64,000 bases of DNA from Stictocephala bisonia (taxonomy: Eukaryota; Arthropoda; Insecta; Hemiptera; Membracidae): NCBI GenBank assembly GCA_035578905.1, contig JAQJVL010002674.1:22880-86879 (forward strand), in the 5' to 3' direction. Under the pieces are notes generated by a model. It did not search any database. It had not been told where the DNA came from and saw nothing but the letters and a program-made list of their open reading frames with translations. The position numbers were made by a program, and so were the translations under genes. This document shows, piece after piece, positions 35,056 through 46,014 of the stretch. Every line of letters starts with the position of its first letter. Positions within the stretch are counted from its first letter, which is position 1.

Positions 35056-35277
35056 CTTTTTTAATGCTGACCATTAATACAAATTAATTGGACTGATATT
35101 GAGTGTGGATGCTCGAATATTGTGATTTATTATTATTTTTTTTTTTGACAAAGATTTACATTATACATTAACTAGCCGACAGCGCTTTCTTTGTCGCGAA
35201 GTGGTCTTCCACGCTTACTTACCCTTCTCTCCGCGTCCCTCCCTCACATCTATAGCTCATCCTGCTGCCATTCTCCG

Positions 35278-35532
35278 TCAAAACAAAGTTTTACAGTTTA
35301 GAAAACTAATGCTATTTATGCTAGCTAATCCCTCCATAAAAAAGTGCAGGGGGTAATCTGTAACTATGTGATCCATTGTTTGGATATACTCTCCGCAATT
35401 ATATGACTGATCTACTAGTAGTGTCAATCCACATTTATACTTCCAGTACTTACATCTGCCCACGCCAGTTCGGGAGTGATTCAACAGTGTCCATTCCCTA
35501 CGAGGGAGGCTTATCACACTTACAGGTATCAT
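35278..35532 (-). pseudogene. non-LTR retrotransposon C-terminal remnant
   Basis: The minus-strand frame has LPRREWTLLNHSRTGVGRC, then CGEYIQTMDHIVTDYPL, then FMEGLASINS. This order (W-LLNR-RTG-GRC; CGE-QTM-HI---CPL; GGL) is the zinc-finger-like C-terminal block found after the reverse transcriptase in many insect LINEs. The second expected cysteine is replaced (TDYP for .ECP), so the copy is decayed. It lacks all catalytic domains. Confidence 0.6.
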
Positions 35533-36956
35533 TTGCTCTAAATCGGTTGTAGAATCAGAAAATTACCAGCTAGGACACCTTCTGTGTGCCATTCATTAAA
35601 TAAAAGGGTGTGCTATGTATATGGAGACTTCTCCAGGATTCTGAACTTTCTCAATAATCAATATAAGTAAAAATTAATACCACTACAAAATAATGTGCGA
35701 ATATGCATGGCCAATATTAACAATAACAATCATTATTACATTTTATTTCTCATAATGTACACCATAAAAACATAATATATCTTCGTACATACTCTGATAA
35801 TACATATACATTCTAAGATAAAGAATAATAATTTTATTTTATTCTTACACATATAAAAATAAATATAAATTATATTAAGAAATAAACCATTAACCTCCCA
35901 GCCTATTAAGTTGTGACTTTCTTCTTGTCGTAACCAAGAAATGCGTGAACTGCGGTCCGAAGAGGGATTGTTTGTGTCACGAATAGTTCATGTTGAGGTT
36001 ATGTAACTTACCGTATTACAGCCCCTCTCGCCGTTACGTTACTTACCGTGACAATTGCATGTAACGAGTAACACAGTTTGCAATCAAAACACTTCCTTGA
36101 CTTCGTATTATAACGATTACGTAAGTTGGAAATAAAATCTAGATGTAACTGTATACTTGACGTCTCATCTCACGGCAAAAAGAAACATCATGAACCAGAG
36201 CAGAGAGAAAAAAAGAGAGATTTTTTGCTTGTCTGTGGCCAGGACAAGAACTTATTAATGTTTTCCCACTTTTTCGTGGAAAACTTATAACAAAATTATA
36301 TTTTAGTGATTTTTAAAATTGTTATATTTTTCAAAAAAAGGAACTATTTTTACTTTTTATTCTTAATAATACACACAATTATGACTACAAAATACACTTG
36401 TCAATAAAAATTAATTATAACCAAACATTTATCTCAAAGTAATACATGTACTTGCATTGAATTATTAATTCTGTAACTACGATAGTGTAGCTTACATGAA
36501 TTTTACCTCTTTTTTACTTTTGTAATTGTGTAATGAGGTAAAGTACTTAAAACTTGGCAAAGATGAATGTTAGTCATGTTACAATTTTCTCCGTACTCAA
36601 GTATTAATGACTTATATTCTATTAGGTATGACATGGTGAGAAATTCCGCTACCCGTCGGTCTCCAGCTGACAGTGGCGGCTTGTCATCGTTATTATGTAC
36701 CGTTCTACTAGAATACCGCTGTGGCCACTTAGATCGCGTCATAGACCTCACTTTGTAATCACAACTTAATATTATTTCAGTTCAGTAATATAAAAAGAGC
36801 CTTCATCCTTTAAAAAGTGATATTGATGAAAATAAAATTTTAAAACAGTGATGTATTTATGTTCAGTCAAACTATTTATATTTGAATATAGTAATTGTTG
36901 GTACAAAAGTCGGCAGTTTTTACTTTCTTACCACTTGTGCTAAAAAAATAATATGG

Positions 36957-36998
<42 letters not shown>

Positions 36999-37096
36999 CA
37001 CAAAAGATTCGAAAAGGCTCGAGAAAGTGACAGAAGTCCCATTATGAACAATCAATTAAGTAGCAAATGGGCGTCTAGTGTCAGCAAATTTTGACG
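35533..37096. other. intergenic; poly(T) tract at 36960-36996
   Basis: No gene supported. The 37-T run may be the poly(A) tail of a minus-strand retrocopy, but no source was recognised next to it. A GC-richer patch at 36630-36760 has open frames on both strands and no domain. Confidence 0.35.
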
Positions 37097-37488
37097 TAAA
37101 ACAGTAGCCTCTTGAGTGAAGGATCATTTACTCATGATATGACCTTCTAGTTTCAACAAACACGTTAAACAGTAGCCTCTTGACTGAAAGATCATTTACT
37201 TATGACATGACCTTCTAGTTTCAACAAACACTTACGTAAAACAGTAGCCTCTTGACTGAAAGATCATTTACTTATGACATGACCTTCTAGTTTCAACAAA
37301 CACTTACGTAAAACAGTAGCCTCTTGACTGAAGGATAATTTACATATGACATGACCTTTTAGTTTCAGCGAACGCTTACGTAAAACATTAGTCTCTTGAC
37401 TGAAGGATAATTTACATATGACATGACCTTCTAGTTTCAACAAACGCTTACATAAAACAGTAGTCTCTTGACTGAAGGATAATTTACT
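37097..37488 (+). repeat. 72-bp minisatellite, left block
   Basis: Five to six units containing ACAGTAGCCTCTTGACTGAA, GGATCATTTACTTATGACAT and GACCTTCTAGTTTCAACAAA, spaced at 72 bp (one 68-bp unit). The array stops at ATAATTTACTTA, where a LINE has inserted, and resumes at about 38633. Confidence 0.9.
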
Positions 37489-38632
37489 TATTCAATGAAA
37501 CTTTATTAAACACAACAATCATGCTGTACAATAGCGTCAATAAAATATGCTAACTCATGGCATAGATATAACACAATATATATTTATACTATCATAAATA
37601 GGTTTGAAATAAAGAAAAACATTAGCTCCTTTAAAGAAAACATACGTTGTTCTTCATATGTGGCTCACGTATTAGGATCAGCCAGAAATTCCGAAAAGCT
37701 ATTTTTTTTTTTTTTTTTTTAATTTGACCAAGCTTCCTTCTCATTTTAAAGTGACCGACACTGAGTTGAACAGTCTGATTCCACTAAATAAAATTTGTCT
37801 TTGAAAGAACAAGGGTTGTGTGCTGGTATTTTTATTTTCGCGCTTGACCAGAGGTTGTACCCAGAAGCTTGAGGGTTATTTGTTGGGAAAATTGCTGAAT
37901 TTTTACGAACAAACAGGGATTTGAAGATATAAAGTGTGAAAAAAGTAAAAATATTATGCTCCTGAAAAAATGGTTTACATGAATCCTGACTAGATTTTTT
38001 GAAAACAGCTCTAATTGCCCTTTTTTGGAGTTTAAAAACAAATATTGTCCTGAAATGTTCACATCTCCATACCTCGACAGCATAGTTGAGGAAGAGAAAA
38101 ATAATGCTGTAATATGCAGCCAACCAACCCAACACTTGTATGAAGATATGCATCTAAGAACAAAAACGCAAAAACTTAAACGTTTACAAACTTGCTTAAT
38201 ATGATGGTTAAATCGTAGATTTTTATCAATGTGCAAACCAAGAAATTTTGTTGATTCAGATGTGGTAACTTTTGAGTCTCCGATAAAAAAAGTTAATAGG
38301 TCTATGTGTTCTTTATTGTTTATACGGAAGTTAATTATTTGAGTTTTGTCAATAGAATGTCAAAAGAATCATTTTATTAGCAATAAACCACTAGAAAATC
38401 AAGTTTGTTTGTTTCGTAGGATTTAATGACTATTGATGTTCTGTCACTGGCTGACAGCGAAAGAGAAGTGTCGGCATCGAACAGACACATGTTTGTGTTG
38501 TTGTCATTTATACCATGTGGCAGGTCGTTAATAAACAATAGCAACAGAACGGGCCCCAAAACCGACCTCTGAGGAACTCCCAGGTCACCGTTGCCGGAGT
38601 TGAAGTAGCCCACTACAGATATGAGTTAATTC
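37489..38632 (-). mobile_element. LINE (Jockey/CR1-like) 3' portion inserted in the 72-bp array
   Basis: A minus-strand LINE fragment. The tandem array stops on its left and continues on its right, so this block is an insertion. On the minus strand it runs from the reverse-transcriptase palm to a 3' UTR with AATAAA (TTTATT near 37500), so the element is 5'-truncated and oriented with its 3' end to the left. An internal A-run (T-run at 37702-37721) is present. Confidence 0.75.
37746..38613 (-). pseudogene. reverse-transcriptase pseudogene in the inserted LINE
   Basis: At 38377-38613 the frame has GVPQRSVLGPVLLLLFINDL and then LFDADTSL, a disturbed version of the catalytic box that is usually FADDT in this family. 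Downstream, 37746-38153 has WLAAYYSIIFLFLNYAVEVW, VFKLQKRAIR and HNIFTFFTLYIF, the C-terminal thumb also seen at 5216-5692. Frameshifts and stops separate the pieces (a second frame covers 37832-38236), so it is dead. The role in the parent element is target-primed reverse transcription. Confidence 0.8.
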
Positions 38633-39262
38633 ATGACCTTCTAGTTTCAATAAACGCTTACATATGACGATAGTCTCTTGGCTGAACAATCAGTTACATA
38701 AGATAATAGTCACTTGACTGAAAAATCAATTACTTCAGATATGACCATCTAGTATCAACAAACACTTACATAAAACAATCCTTCTAGTATCAACAAACAC
38801 TTACATTAACCAATAATCTCTCGACTGAACAATCATTTACTTAAGACATGATCTCTAGTCTCAACAAACATTTACATAAAACAATCCTTCTAGTATCAAC
38901 AAACATTTACATAAAACAATAATCTCTCGACTGAACAATCAGTTACTTAAGACATGATCTTCTAGTTTCAACAAACATTTAAATAAAACAATCCTTCTAG
39001 TATCAACAAACACTTACATAAAACAATAATCTCTTGACTCAACAATCAGTTACTTAAGACATGACCTTCCAGTCTCAACAAACACTTACATTAAACAATA
39101 ATCTCTTGACTGAACAATCAGTTACTTAAGACATGACCTTCTTGTCTCAACAAACACTTACATAAAACAATCATTCTAGTCTCAACAAACACTTACATAA
39201 AACAATAATCTCTCAACTGAACAATCTGTTACTTAAGACATGGCCTTCTAGTTTCCGTCCCT
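38633..39262 (+). repeat. 72-bp minisatellite, right block
   Basis: It continues the left block's units (CCTTCTAGTTTCAACAAAC, CTTACATAAAACAATAATCT, TCTTGACTGAACAATCAGTT, ACTTAAGACATGA) with shorter variants lacking the middle section. Units are more diverged than on the left. Confidence 0.85.
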
Positions 39263-39810
39263 ATTAAATTAAATCTATTTTGTTTGAATCTATTACCAAT
39301 CAACCATTAGACTAGCTATATAACAAGATACATACATTAGATCTATTTATGTAACAAAACATTAAAACTAAAAAAAATATTTACTAGCCTTATATTGTTC
39401 CAACAAAAATAACGTTAAATATTAGCTTCTTATATCAGTAATCAGTAACTAAGTCATGGTAGTGGTTCCGTCACGTTTTCCACTCTGACGAGTGCAGACC
39501 TAGCTCGTTGATTAGTTTAATGTCGTATTTATTAATCATGAAATGCCCAGTAAATGTTTACTAATTAACATGACAATTTAGGTGAAACATAGATGTTTAT
39601 GGTAGGTAAGAGTCACTTCTAAACCTTTTCGCACCTGCAGTGGAGAGAGTGCAGTAGATAGAGATCGTGGATGATAATTCCGTCAGTTTTCTGATTGTGT
39701 GAATACTCGTCAGTGTGTGCTTTGTGATTACTGCAGTAACTTTGTAGTTTAATGCAGACCGAGTCTACACTTACCTTAGTGAACTGGGTGCAATGGTTTT
39801 CACTGTTAGT
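39263..39810. other. intergenic, no feature supported
   Basis: AT-rich, nothing recognised. Confidence 0.3.
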
Positions 39811-40236
39811 TTAAGAGTCTGTAGAGAATGTCGGCCATGTTGGTTTTAATCCCATTAGAACAATGTTATCTGCAAATCCATATATTTTCGTTATTAATTA
39901 CCAATCGTTGTGTATGAGTTGTCATTTTAAACGTTGTCATATTGCGCATTAGGTGTGCTTTTGATATTTTGTATACATACGGCTTGTTTTGAAAAATAAG
40001 TGCAAATAAAAACTTCAAACTAAATATTTTAAATATATTTTCTATAAAACTAATTAGAAATATGCAAAGCAGGTCCAACGTGCAATTTATTTCTCGATAA
40101 AATTCAATTTGTTTGGAAAAATACGTTTAAAAATAACTGTTTAATTTGGATACGCGTAATCATATGTTCGGTTCGAAATTAATATTGTTCGTTAGAATTA
40201 AAACCAACATGGCCGACAGCCTCTTCAGTCTCTAAA
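39811..40236 (-). mobile_element. MITE family M, copy 3 (reverse orientation)
   Basis: The ends are TTAAGAGTCTGTAGAG on the left and CTCTTCAGTCTCTAAA on the right, imperfect inverses. The interior is the reverse complement of copies 1 and 2, e.g. GGATACGCGTAATCATATGT against the ACATACGATCATGCGTATCC-type stretch, and TCATTTTAAACGTT against AACGTTTAAAATGA. Non-coding. Confidence 0.85.
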
Positions 40237-40788
40237 CTAGTCAGTAAAAGGGTGAAGCCGGTGCATTGGCCCACCCACTCACTGTACGAGCTTCAATTGC
40301 CACATTACCACGACGTGTTACCGCTGTGTAAATCTAAAATGGGTCTAAACATCGTATGTGTAACTGGAATAAACATTTGTCGGCTTATAATTAACTTTTA
40401 TTTTTGTAATTACATCCTCGTAAAAACATTTGTTCTTAATTAATTCTGCCTCATCCGTCAGTATTGTGAGGCATCAATCACTTCTTTATGACTATGTTCT
40501 CAGGGAAAAGGAACACAAGACTTTGAATCGGTTATAAACCTGAATATTAAACTCGGTTTTCCAACGGTATCACTGCTCCCACACCCGCGAAGTTCGCCTG
40601 TCTGGAGTCTGCCCGTTATTATCGCTAGCCAAACTCGTTCCCAGGTGAGATGAGATCATCCTCACACTCGCACGCGTTGCTCGCCCATCACGCCCAGTCA
40701 ATATGTATCCATCAAGGCCAGAGTCTGTGGCTGCACCTAGTTACATCTATACCAGACTGTACATCGTAAGATCACACTCGCACGTGTT
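40237..40788. other. intergenic with GC-richer stretch
   Basis: 40540-40790 is CpG-rich and contains CCCAG|GTGAGATG, a donor-like site, but no coherent exon was identified. Confidence 0.25.
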
Positions 40789-40855
40789 AGGGGAGGGGAG
40801 GGAGAGGGAGAGGGATAGGGAGAGAGAGAGGGGAGGAGGAGGAGGGGAGAGGGAG
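40789..40855 (+). repeat. polypurine (G/A) tract
   Basis: About 66 bp of almost pure GGGA/GA sequence with a single T at 40816. Such mirror-like purine tracts can form triplex or G4 structures (known); no function is inferred. Confidence 0.9.
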
Positions 40856-43598
40856 CTAATTAAAAAACTATTTATAGATATTAGTAACTTCTGGTACTAA
40901 TCTGGCCCTAAGATTAGTACCGTACTTCTGGTTAAATTTGCTACGGATTTCCAATCATGTGGTTAATAGGCTATTAATAATTTAATAAAAATCTTGAAAA
41001 TCGGGTAGAGCCAATAATAAACTATTTTTTAATTAACCCATGTCAATGTAAAAACAACCCTTAAACAATCACATACTTATTTATATGTGTCAGTTACATA
41101 AATAGTTTTAAATGTAGGCTAAGGTAGAAAGTAAATAAGTAACACTCTGTCGAAATGGTGCGTTTGTTTCTTAAAAACTCTCGAAAGCATTGGAAATCTC
41201 TTTACTAACTATGAATAATCTGTTTCCAAAAAAACTTTCAAACAACAGAAAATTTTCGTCTTATGAGGTGCATAGACAGTGCACAATTAACAAAATTTGT
41301 TTCAAAACATAACACAAGTGTTCTCCAACATACGGTAACAATTTTGTTTTGGCTCAATTAATTAAAACTGAACATGTTTACATATCATTTGTCGCTTTCT
41401 AGGACTTTTAACATGCGTTAGTTATTAAATGTTTTTAAAACTGTAAAATAACCATGATAAGTTACAAATATTTACAGTCATATAAAATTACAATCACATC
41501 TAAATCAATAAATATCATCATATAAAGTTGAATACAGTGATTAGTAGCCTAACGTCAAATTGTTTGGTTTTTTGGGGGCAAATAAAGGAAATTGACAAAA
41601 TGGTTAAACTTTAACATTATATAATAGGAGTATATATTTTACAAAAAGAAAGAAAGAAAAACTATATTAAACTTATTTGTTGTTGATTTTGTTGTTTATT
41701 GTACATTTACTAAAACTAACTAACGGTGACAATTTTAATGTTATCAATGTTTTCTACAAACATTAATTTCATTTTTAAACTCTGCTGAATCAAATCTGTA
41801 TTTTGTGTATTTTATGACGAATTTATAAAAATACATTTTCTCCTATAGAAAGTCTTTCTGTTTATCATAATAGTTGACTTTTTTTGTTTGATCCCTTAGT
41901 CACCTTTTCCACCTTCGAAAACGACAGGTAAAATGAATTGTCAATTATGTTGGATAGGTCAGGCCAGGCTAAGTTAGGTTAGGTTAGCCTCATCTTCCTG
42001 CCGCCCACAATGCGGTCTGTCCTGTTCACCACATCCGCCGCGCCGGTCACTCCATCACTCGCTGTTCCCCGCTGAAAAACTGGCCGTATTTTATAATAAT
42101 ATGGCGAATTGTCTGTCCAGTTTAACTCTAACTGCATATTAATTTACTCGAATAGTCGGTTATGTTTCCGTATGCTAATCAGGCGCGTGTTTTCTGCATT
42201 GCTGAGTTGTCATTCCCCACTCCGCAACACGTTACCATAGTCACACTTGGGAATGACTTTCATCATTGATAAATGTTGAGGTGCAAAAATTATGAATTTT
42301 TTGGTTAAAATGTTACACCTCTCTATAAGAAGTACATAGAAGCCGATTTAAAATCAACGTACAGCGTAAATCGTAAAAGATAGCTACTTGAAAATTTTAC
42401 AGTACCTTCAGTTTATGAAATTCCATTTCTGAGGGGTAGAAACAGCTCCCCAACCATTCCATTTCTCCCCGTAAGAATAACATTTACATTAATTTAATTT
42501 AGTAATTTATTTAAAACAGCTGATACACAAACACGAAATCATGACACACATTTGTTACATATTTTGTTAATTACTGTATTATTTTTAATTTGTTGACAAA
42601 TCAGTTTGATTGAAATTGTTTTTTCACTACCTTACTATGAGTTCAGCTGTTTTCGTTATGTGTTTACAACCTGCGAAACATCATATTTTCAACAGCTGTC
42701 TATTGTTTACTACCGAAAGTAACATTGTTTACAACCGAAAATTTTCCACAGTCAACAACACCTGTTTTTATTCCGTAGTGTAGTGAAAAGTATCGTTCAA
42801 AACTCGAGTGAAAGTGTTTTGTATGTTCTCGACCATTCGAAGTGCTCGACAAGTCTCGCACTTAAAACATATGGTCTCGAACAGGCAAAACTCCACTTTC
42901 CATTCTTGTTATGAAATATACTATTAGTTGTACGTAAATAATTCTTTCTGAAGTTTGTATTGAAGTTAACGTATACATTTTAATTTCCTGGAAAAGAGGT
43001 TTCATCCTTTTCTTTTTTATAAGACTCAGATTCTTTTTTCTTGCCTTTTTTCAAGACATAGTTGAAGCTGTGAATATAGTCGTACATGGTGAGAATTTTC
43101 CTCACCAAGGCAGAGGGAGACATTTCCTCCTTCAAGTTAGAAATACTCGTATATCATGATGGCAAACTTCTAGCCAAAATACGGATAGAATGAAATGGAT
43201 AAACGACGTCTCCGTTCAGGGGAAACAATTTTAAAGCCATTTCAACCTCTTACTTGCTGTGACACCAACATCTCCTTCACCTATGAGAACATCTCCACCC
43301 AGAAGCTCCTCTTATCCTCTGTCTGTCAGACTGTCAACCACCCTGTTTATTCTACACCCATCATACAATTCCTCAAGCTTCTCTGTCAAGCTCTATTATT
43401 ATAACTGATTTTGATGTGTCTGTTACAATATAATTCTCTTATAAAAAAATATGAGAGTTTATCTTAGAGGTGATGAAACTGCTGGAAACTTTTCTGATCT
43501 ACTTTTGAGAATAGGTGATGGTAAATATTCCGAAACTGGAGGAAAGATCAATTTTCCCTCAGAAATAGGAAATTTGGGAATTACTCTAAAGGAATAAC
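40856..43598. other. intergenic; R-type repeat relic and a GC-richer patch
   Basis: Mostly AT-rich without genes. 41968-41982 holds a short TTAGGTTAGG run. 41990-42080 is GC-rich without a frame. 42422-42550 is a diverged copy of the repeat at 3800-3975. A short open frame at 43195-43404 has no recognisable domain. Confidence 0.35.
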
Positions 43599-43826
43599 AT
43601 CTATATACTTTGCTCAGTGTTATATGGATACATAAACTATTCTTCTTGCTATTACCGTAGCATGCCTACCATGGGAGGACGGCACTTGGTATGCACATCG
43701 ACCTATGCTTACATTTAAGATTTCTATGACTTCCTCTGTGGGCCGTCCTCCCATGGTAGGCATGTCATGGTAATAGCAAGAAGAATAGTTTATATAGCCA
43801 TATAACACTGAGCAAAGTTTATAGAT
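43599..43826. mobile_element. near-perfect 228-bp fold-back element
   Basis: Arms of about 85 bp are inverted copies. The left starts ATCTATATACTTTGCTCAGT and runs through CTATTCTTCTTGCTATTACC to CATGCCTACCATGGGAGGAC. The right mirrors this back to GCAAAGTTTATAGAT. The ~50-bp loop has no feature. Very few mismatches, so it is recent or maintained. No target duplication is clear. Confidence 0.9.
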
Positions 43827-43892
43827 TTTATCTGCTATGGTATACCGAATATTAAGCCGTACTCAGACTTTTCAGACACCCTATATTTAATA

Positions 43893-44203
43893 CGTGAAGC
43901 CGTATTTTGTCAATGCAACTCCTCCCTTATTTCTTGACCGATTTAAACGGTTAAGGTGTCAAAAAATTTGCCTCTGTTCGTAGTTGTTGCAATAAGGGGG
44001 GCTTAATTTTGCAATATGTTCACCCTGAAGGGAACGGAAAGCCCTCAAAGTACGTTTTTAGCCCATAGGAATAACATGGAGAGATATTATTTAAATGATT
44101 CGGAAAGTAACAGCTGTTCAAATGTAAAATTATGATTTCCAAAAAGTGTTGACATCTGTTTGAATGTAAAAAACGGTGTTTGTAATATTGAGGAGGTTAG
44201 ATT
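43893..44203. repeat. dispersed repeat R1, copy 2 (Helitron insertion site)
   Basis: It matches 6371-6625 in order (see there) up to ATTGAGGAGGTTAGAT, where the Helitron starts a few bases later. It is cleaner than copy 1. Confidence 0.7.
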
Positions 44204-44426
44204 TTCTATCTTATACTATAAAACGAGCAAGGAATTGTATGTATGTATGTATGTACCTATTTCCAGTCATTTTATTTCAAAAACGGCTCTACCGATTTTC
44301 TTCGTACTTTGTCTATAAAAGGTTTTCTACCTCAGGAATCCAATGGATTTGGTGACAATTTTGAGAAAACTCATTTTCTATGAGTTTTCACGATTCCAAA
44401 AGTACACAGTAAAAATATAGGAGACA

Positions 44427-44449
44427 GGCGGGTGGGTCAATACCACTGT
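44427..44449 (+). repeat. fragment of the G-rich minisatellite unit inside the Helitron
   Basis: 23 bp, GGCGGGTGGGTCAATACCAC plus TGT, are identical to the core of the 36-bp unit that makes arrays at 1.8, 4.7 and 55.9 kb. Only one partial unit is present here, about 220 bp from the Helitron 5' end. Confidence 0.85.
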
Positions 44450-44663
44450 TTAATGTTTACTATTTACTATTTCAACATGTGAGTTATGATTTTAATTTAT
44501 TTTTTTAAATAACACATGTTTTTCTGAATCTGTTAAAATGTAAACAAACCAAATATTATTGTATTTTTCTTACCTATGTATAATATACACAATTCAGTTA
44601 TTTTCGAACTTTATTTCATTTTTATTATAATTTCAACGCACCGCAACGCATATTTATGGTCCT

Positions 44664-44695
44664 TATAAATAGTTCATTGATAACTTCAGTTCAGT
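44664..44695 (+). promoter_or_regulatory. Helitron promoter: TATA box and initiator
   Basis: TATAAA at 44664-44669 is followed by TCAGT at 44686-44690 and again at 44691-44695. The second places the A start base 29 nt from the TATA box, the expected arthropod spacing. The ATG at 44716 would leave a 5' leader of only about 23 nt. A good match to an arthropod core promoter, by sequence only. Confidence 0.65.
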
Positions 44696-44715
44696 GTATT
44701 TTAACTTTTTCTTAG

Positions 44716-45936
44716 ATGCCAGGCGGACGTCCTCCAAAACGACGTAAGTTTAATTTTAATAAAAATGAGCCACCAATACCGAATTTAAATGAATCCCAAG
44801 ATACTGAAACATGCTATGAAGCTGAAATTGAAAATACAGATCTTGATTCAAACAATGAAACAAATCTTATGACTTGTATTAATACTTTGCAAACAACTTC
44901 TACAAATAATTCTGGAAATACCTTACAAACTTCTAGCAACTTTCTTAATTACGATTTGCCATCAACCTCGGGGGTAACATTTAATAATGTCGTCCAAACA
45001 ACAATTTTTAATCAAGAAAGTAATGATACTCCTGCTACTGCTAGACCAATGCGTAAAGCGAAAGTTGCTTGCAGAGATAGATTGATAGGAGTTATTATGG
45101 ATATGAATGATTCACAGAGTCAAGAATCAGAAGAAAAAAGAATTCATCGGGAACGTAACAAAAAATTGAATGAAACAGCAGAAGAGCGTCAACAACGTTT
45201 GAGTGATGATCTTTCAAGAGTCACTCAACGAATCTCTCAAGAAACTTGTGTGCAAAGAAGTCAGCGGTTGAGTAATATGCGCGAAAGAGAAAATCAACGA
45301 AGAAATGAAGAAACTCCTGAAGAAAGGAGTCAACGTTCGGATATAATGCGTCAGAGAATTAATCAACAAAGAAATGCGGAAACTCCTGAAGAAAGAAGTC
45401 AGCGATTAGATGATATGCGACAGAGAAACAGCCAACAAAGAAATGCGGAAACTCCTGAAGATAGAAGTCAGCGATTAGATGCAATGCGTCAGAGAAACAG
45501 CCAACAAAGAAATGCGGAAACTCCTGAAGATAGAAGTCAGCGATTAAATGCAATGCGTCAGAGAAATAGTCAACAACGAAATGAAGAAACTCCTGATCAA
45601 AGAAGTCAGCGATTAGAAAATTTAAGAATGCGTGCAAATGAAATTCGAGCTGCTGAAACCCATGTTTGCAGGGAACAGCGTCTTGAAGAACAGCGACGTC
45701 GGAATGCTCGTCGCCAAAGACGTTTGTTAGCGAATTCGTTGAAGCCTATTTACAAGTTAGCTGTTCAAAGTGACGTTGCTTGTCACCGTTTAGGAGAATT
45801 TAATGTTGCGTGCGTGCATTGTGGAGCGTTACATTTTCCTGAGGAACGCGTAGGCAATAGAAATAATAACTCATTTGGGGATTCCTGTTTGAAGGGTAAA
45901 ATTGATATTCAACATGCTGATTTTCCAAATGAATAA
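44716..45936 (+). CDS. Helitron protein, N-terminal part (arginine-rich repeats, zinc-finger-like end)
   Basis: A 406-codon frame starting MPGGRPPKRRKFNFN, a basic and probably nuclear-targeting start. It has an acidic, low-complexity region to about residue 110. Then come eight or so 23-residue repeats of the type ERSQRLDDMRQRNSQQRNAE (about residues 150-320), highly charged and probably coiled-coil. At the end sits a cysteine/histidine motif, CVHCGALHFPEE (366-377) with a following SFGDSCLKGK, the zinc-finger-like block that precedes the Rep domain in Helitron proteins. The frame ends at TAA 45934-45936, but the sequence stays open in the same frame through 45937-46014 into the Rep domain, without any other stop. 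So this is one protein interrupted by a nonsense codon, not a separate gene. The stop may come from a Leu codon (TTA to TAA; inference). Confidence 0.85.
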   Translation: MPGGRPPKRRKFNFNKNEPPIPNLNESQDTETCYEAEIENTDLDSNNETNLMTCINTLQTTSTNNSGNTLQTSSNFLNYDLPSTSGVTFNNVVQTTIFNQESNDTPATARPMRKAKVACRDRLIGVIMDMNDSQSQESEEKRIHRERNKKLNETAEERQQRLSDDLSRVTQRISQETCVQRSQRLSNMRERENQRRNEETPEERSQRSDIMRQRINQQRNAETPEERSQRLDDMRQRNSQQRNAETPEDRSQRLDAMRQRNSQQRNAETPEDRSQRLNAMRQRNSQQRNEETPDQRSQRLENLRMRANEIRAAETHVCREQRLEEQRRRNARRQRRLLANSLKPIYKLAVQSDVACHRLGEFNVACVHCGALHFPEERVGNRNNNSFGDSCLKGKIDIQHADFPNE

Positions 45937-46014
45937 GCAATACTTTTTTCGCATAGACATCCCTTATCTCCTGAATTTCATCAAAGAATTAAAAATCTAA
46001 ACTCATCGTATGCA

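Noticed and set aside
44205..44206. Helitron 5' end at the earlier TC
   Set aside because: That TC is preceded by T. The TC at 44209 is preceded by A, as the insertion rule requires.
45359..45637. Minus-strand 92-codon frame
   Set aside because: Antisense shadow of the Helitron 69-bp (23-residue) repeats.
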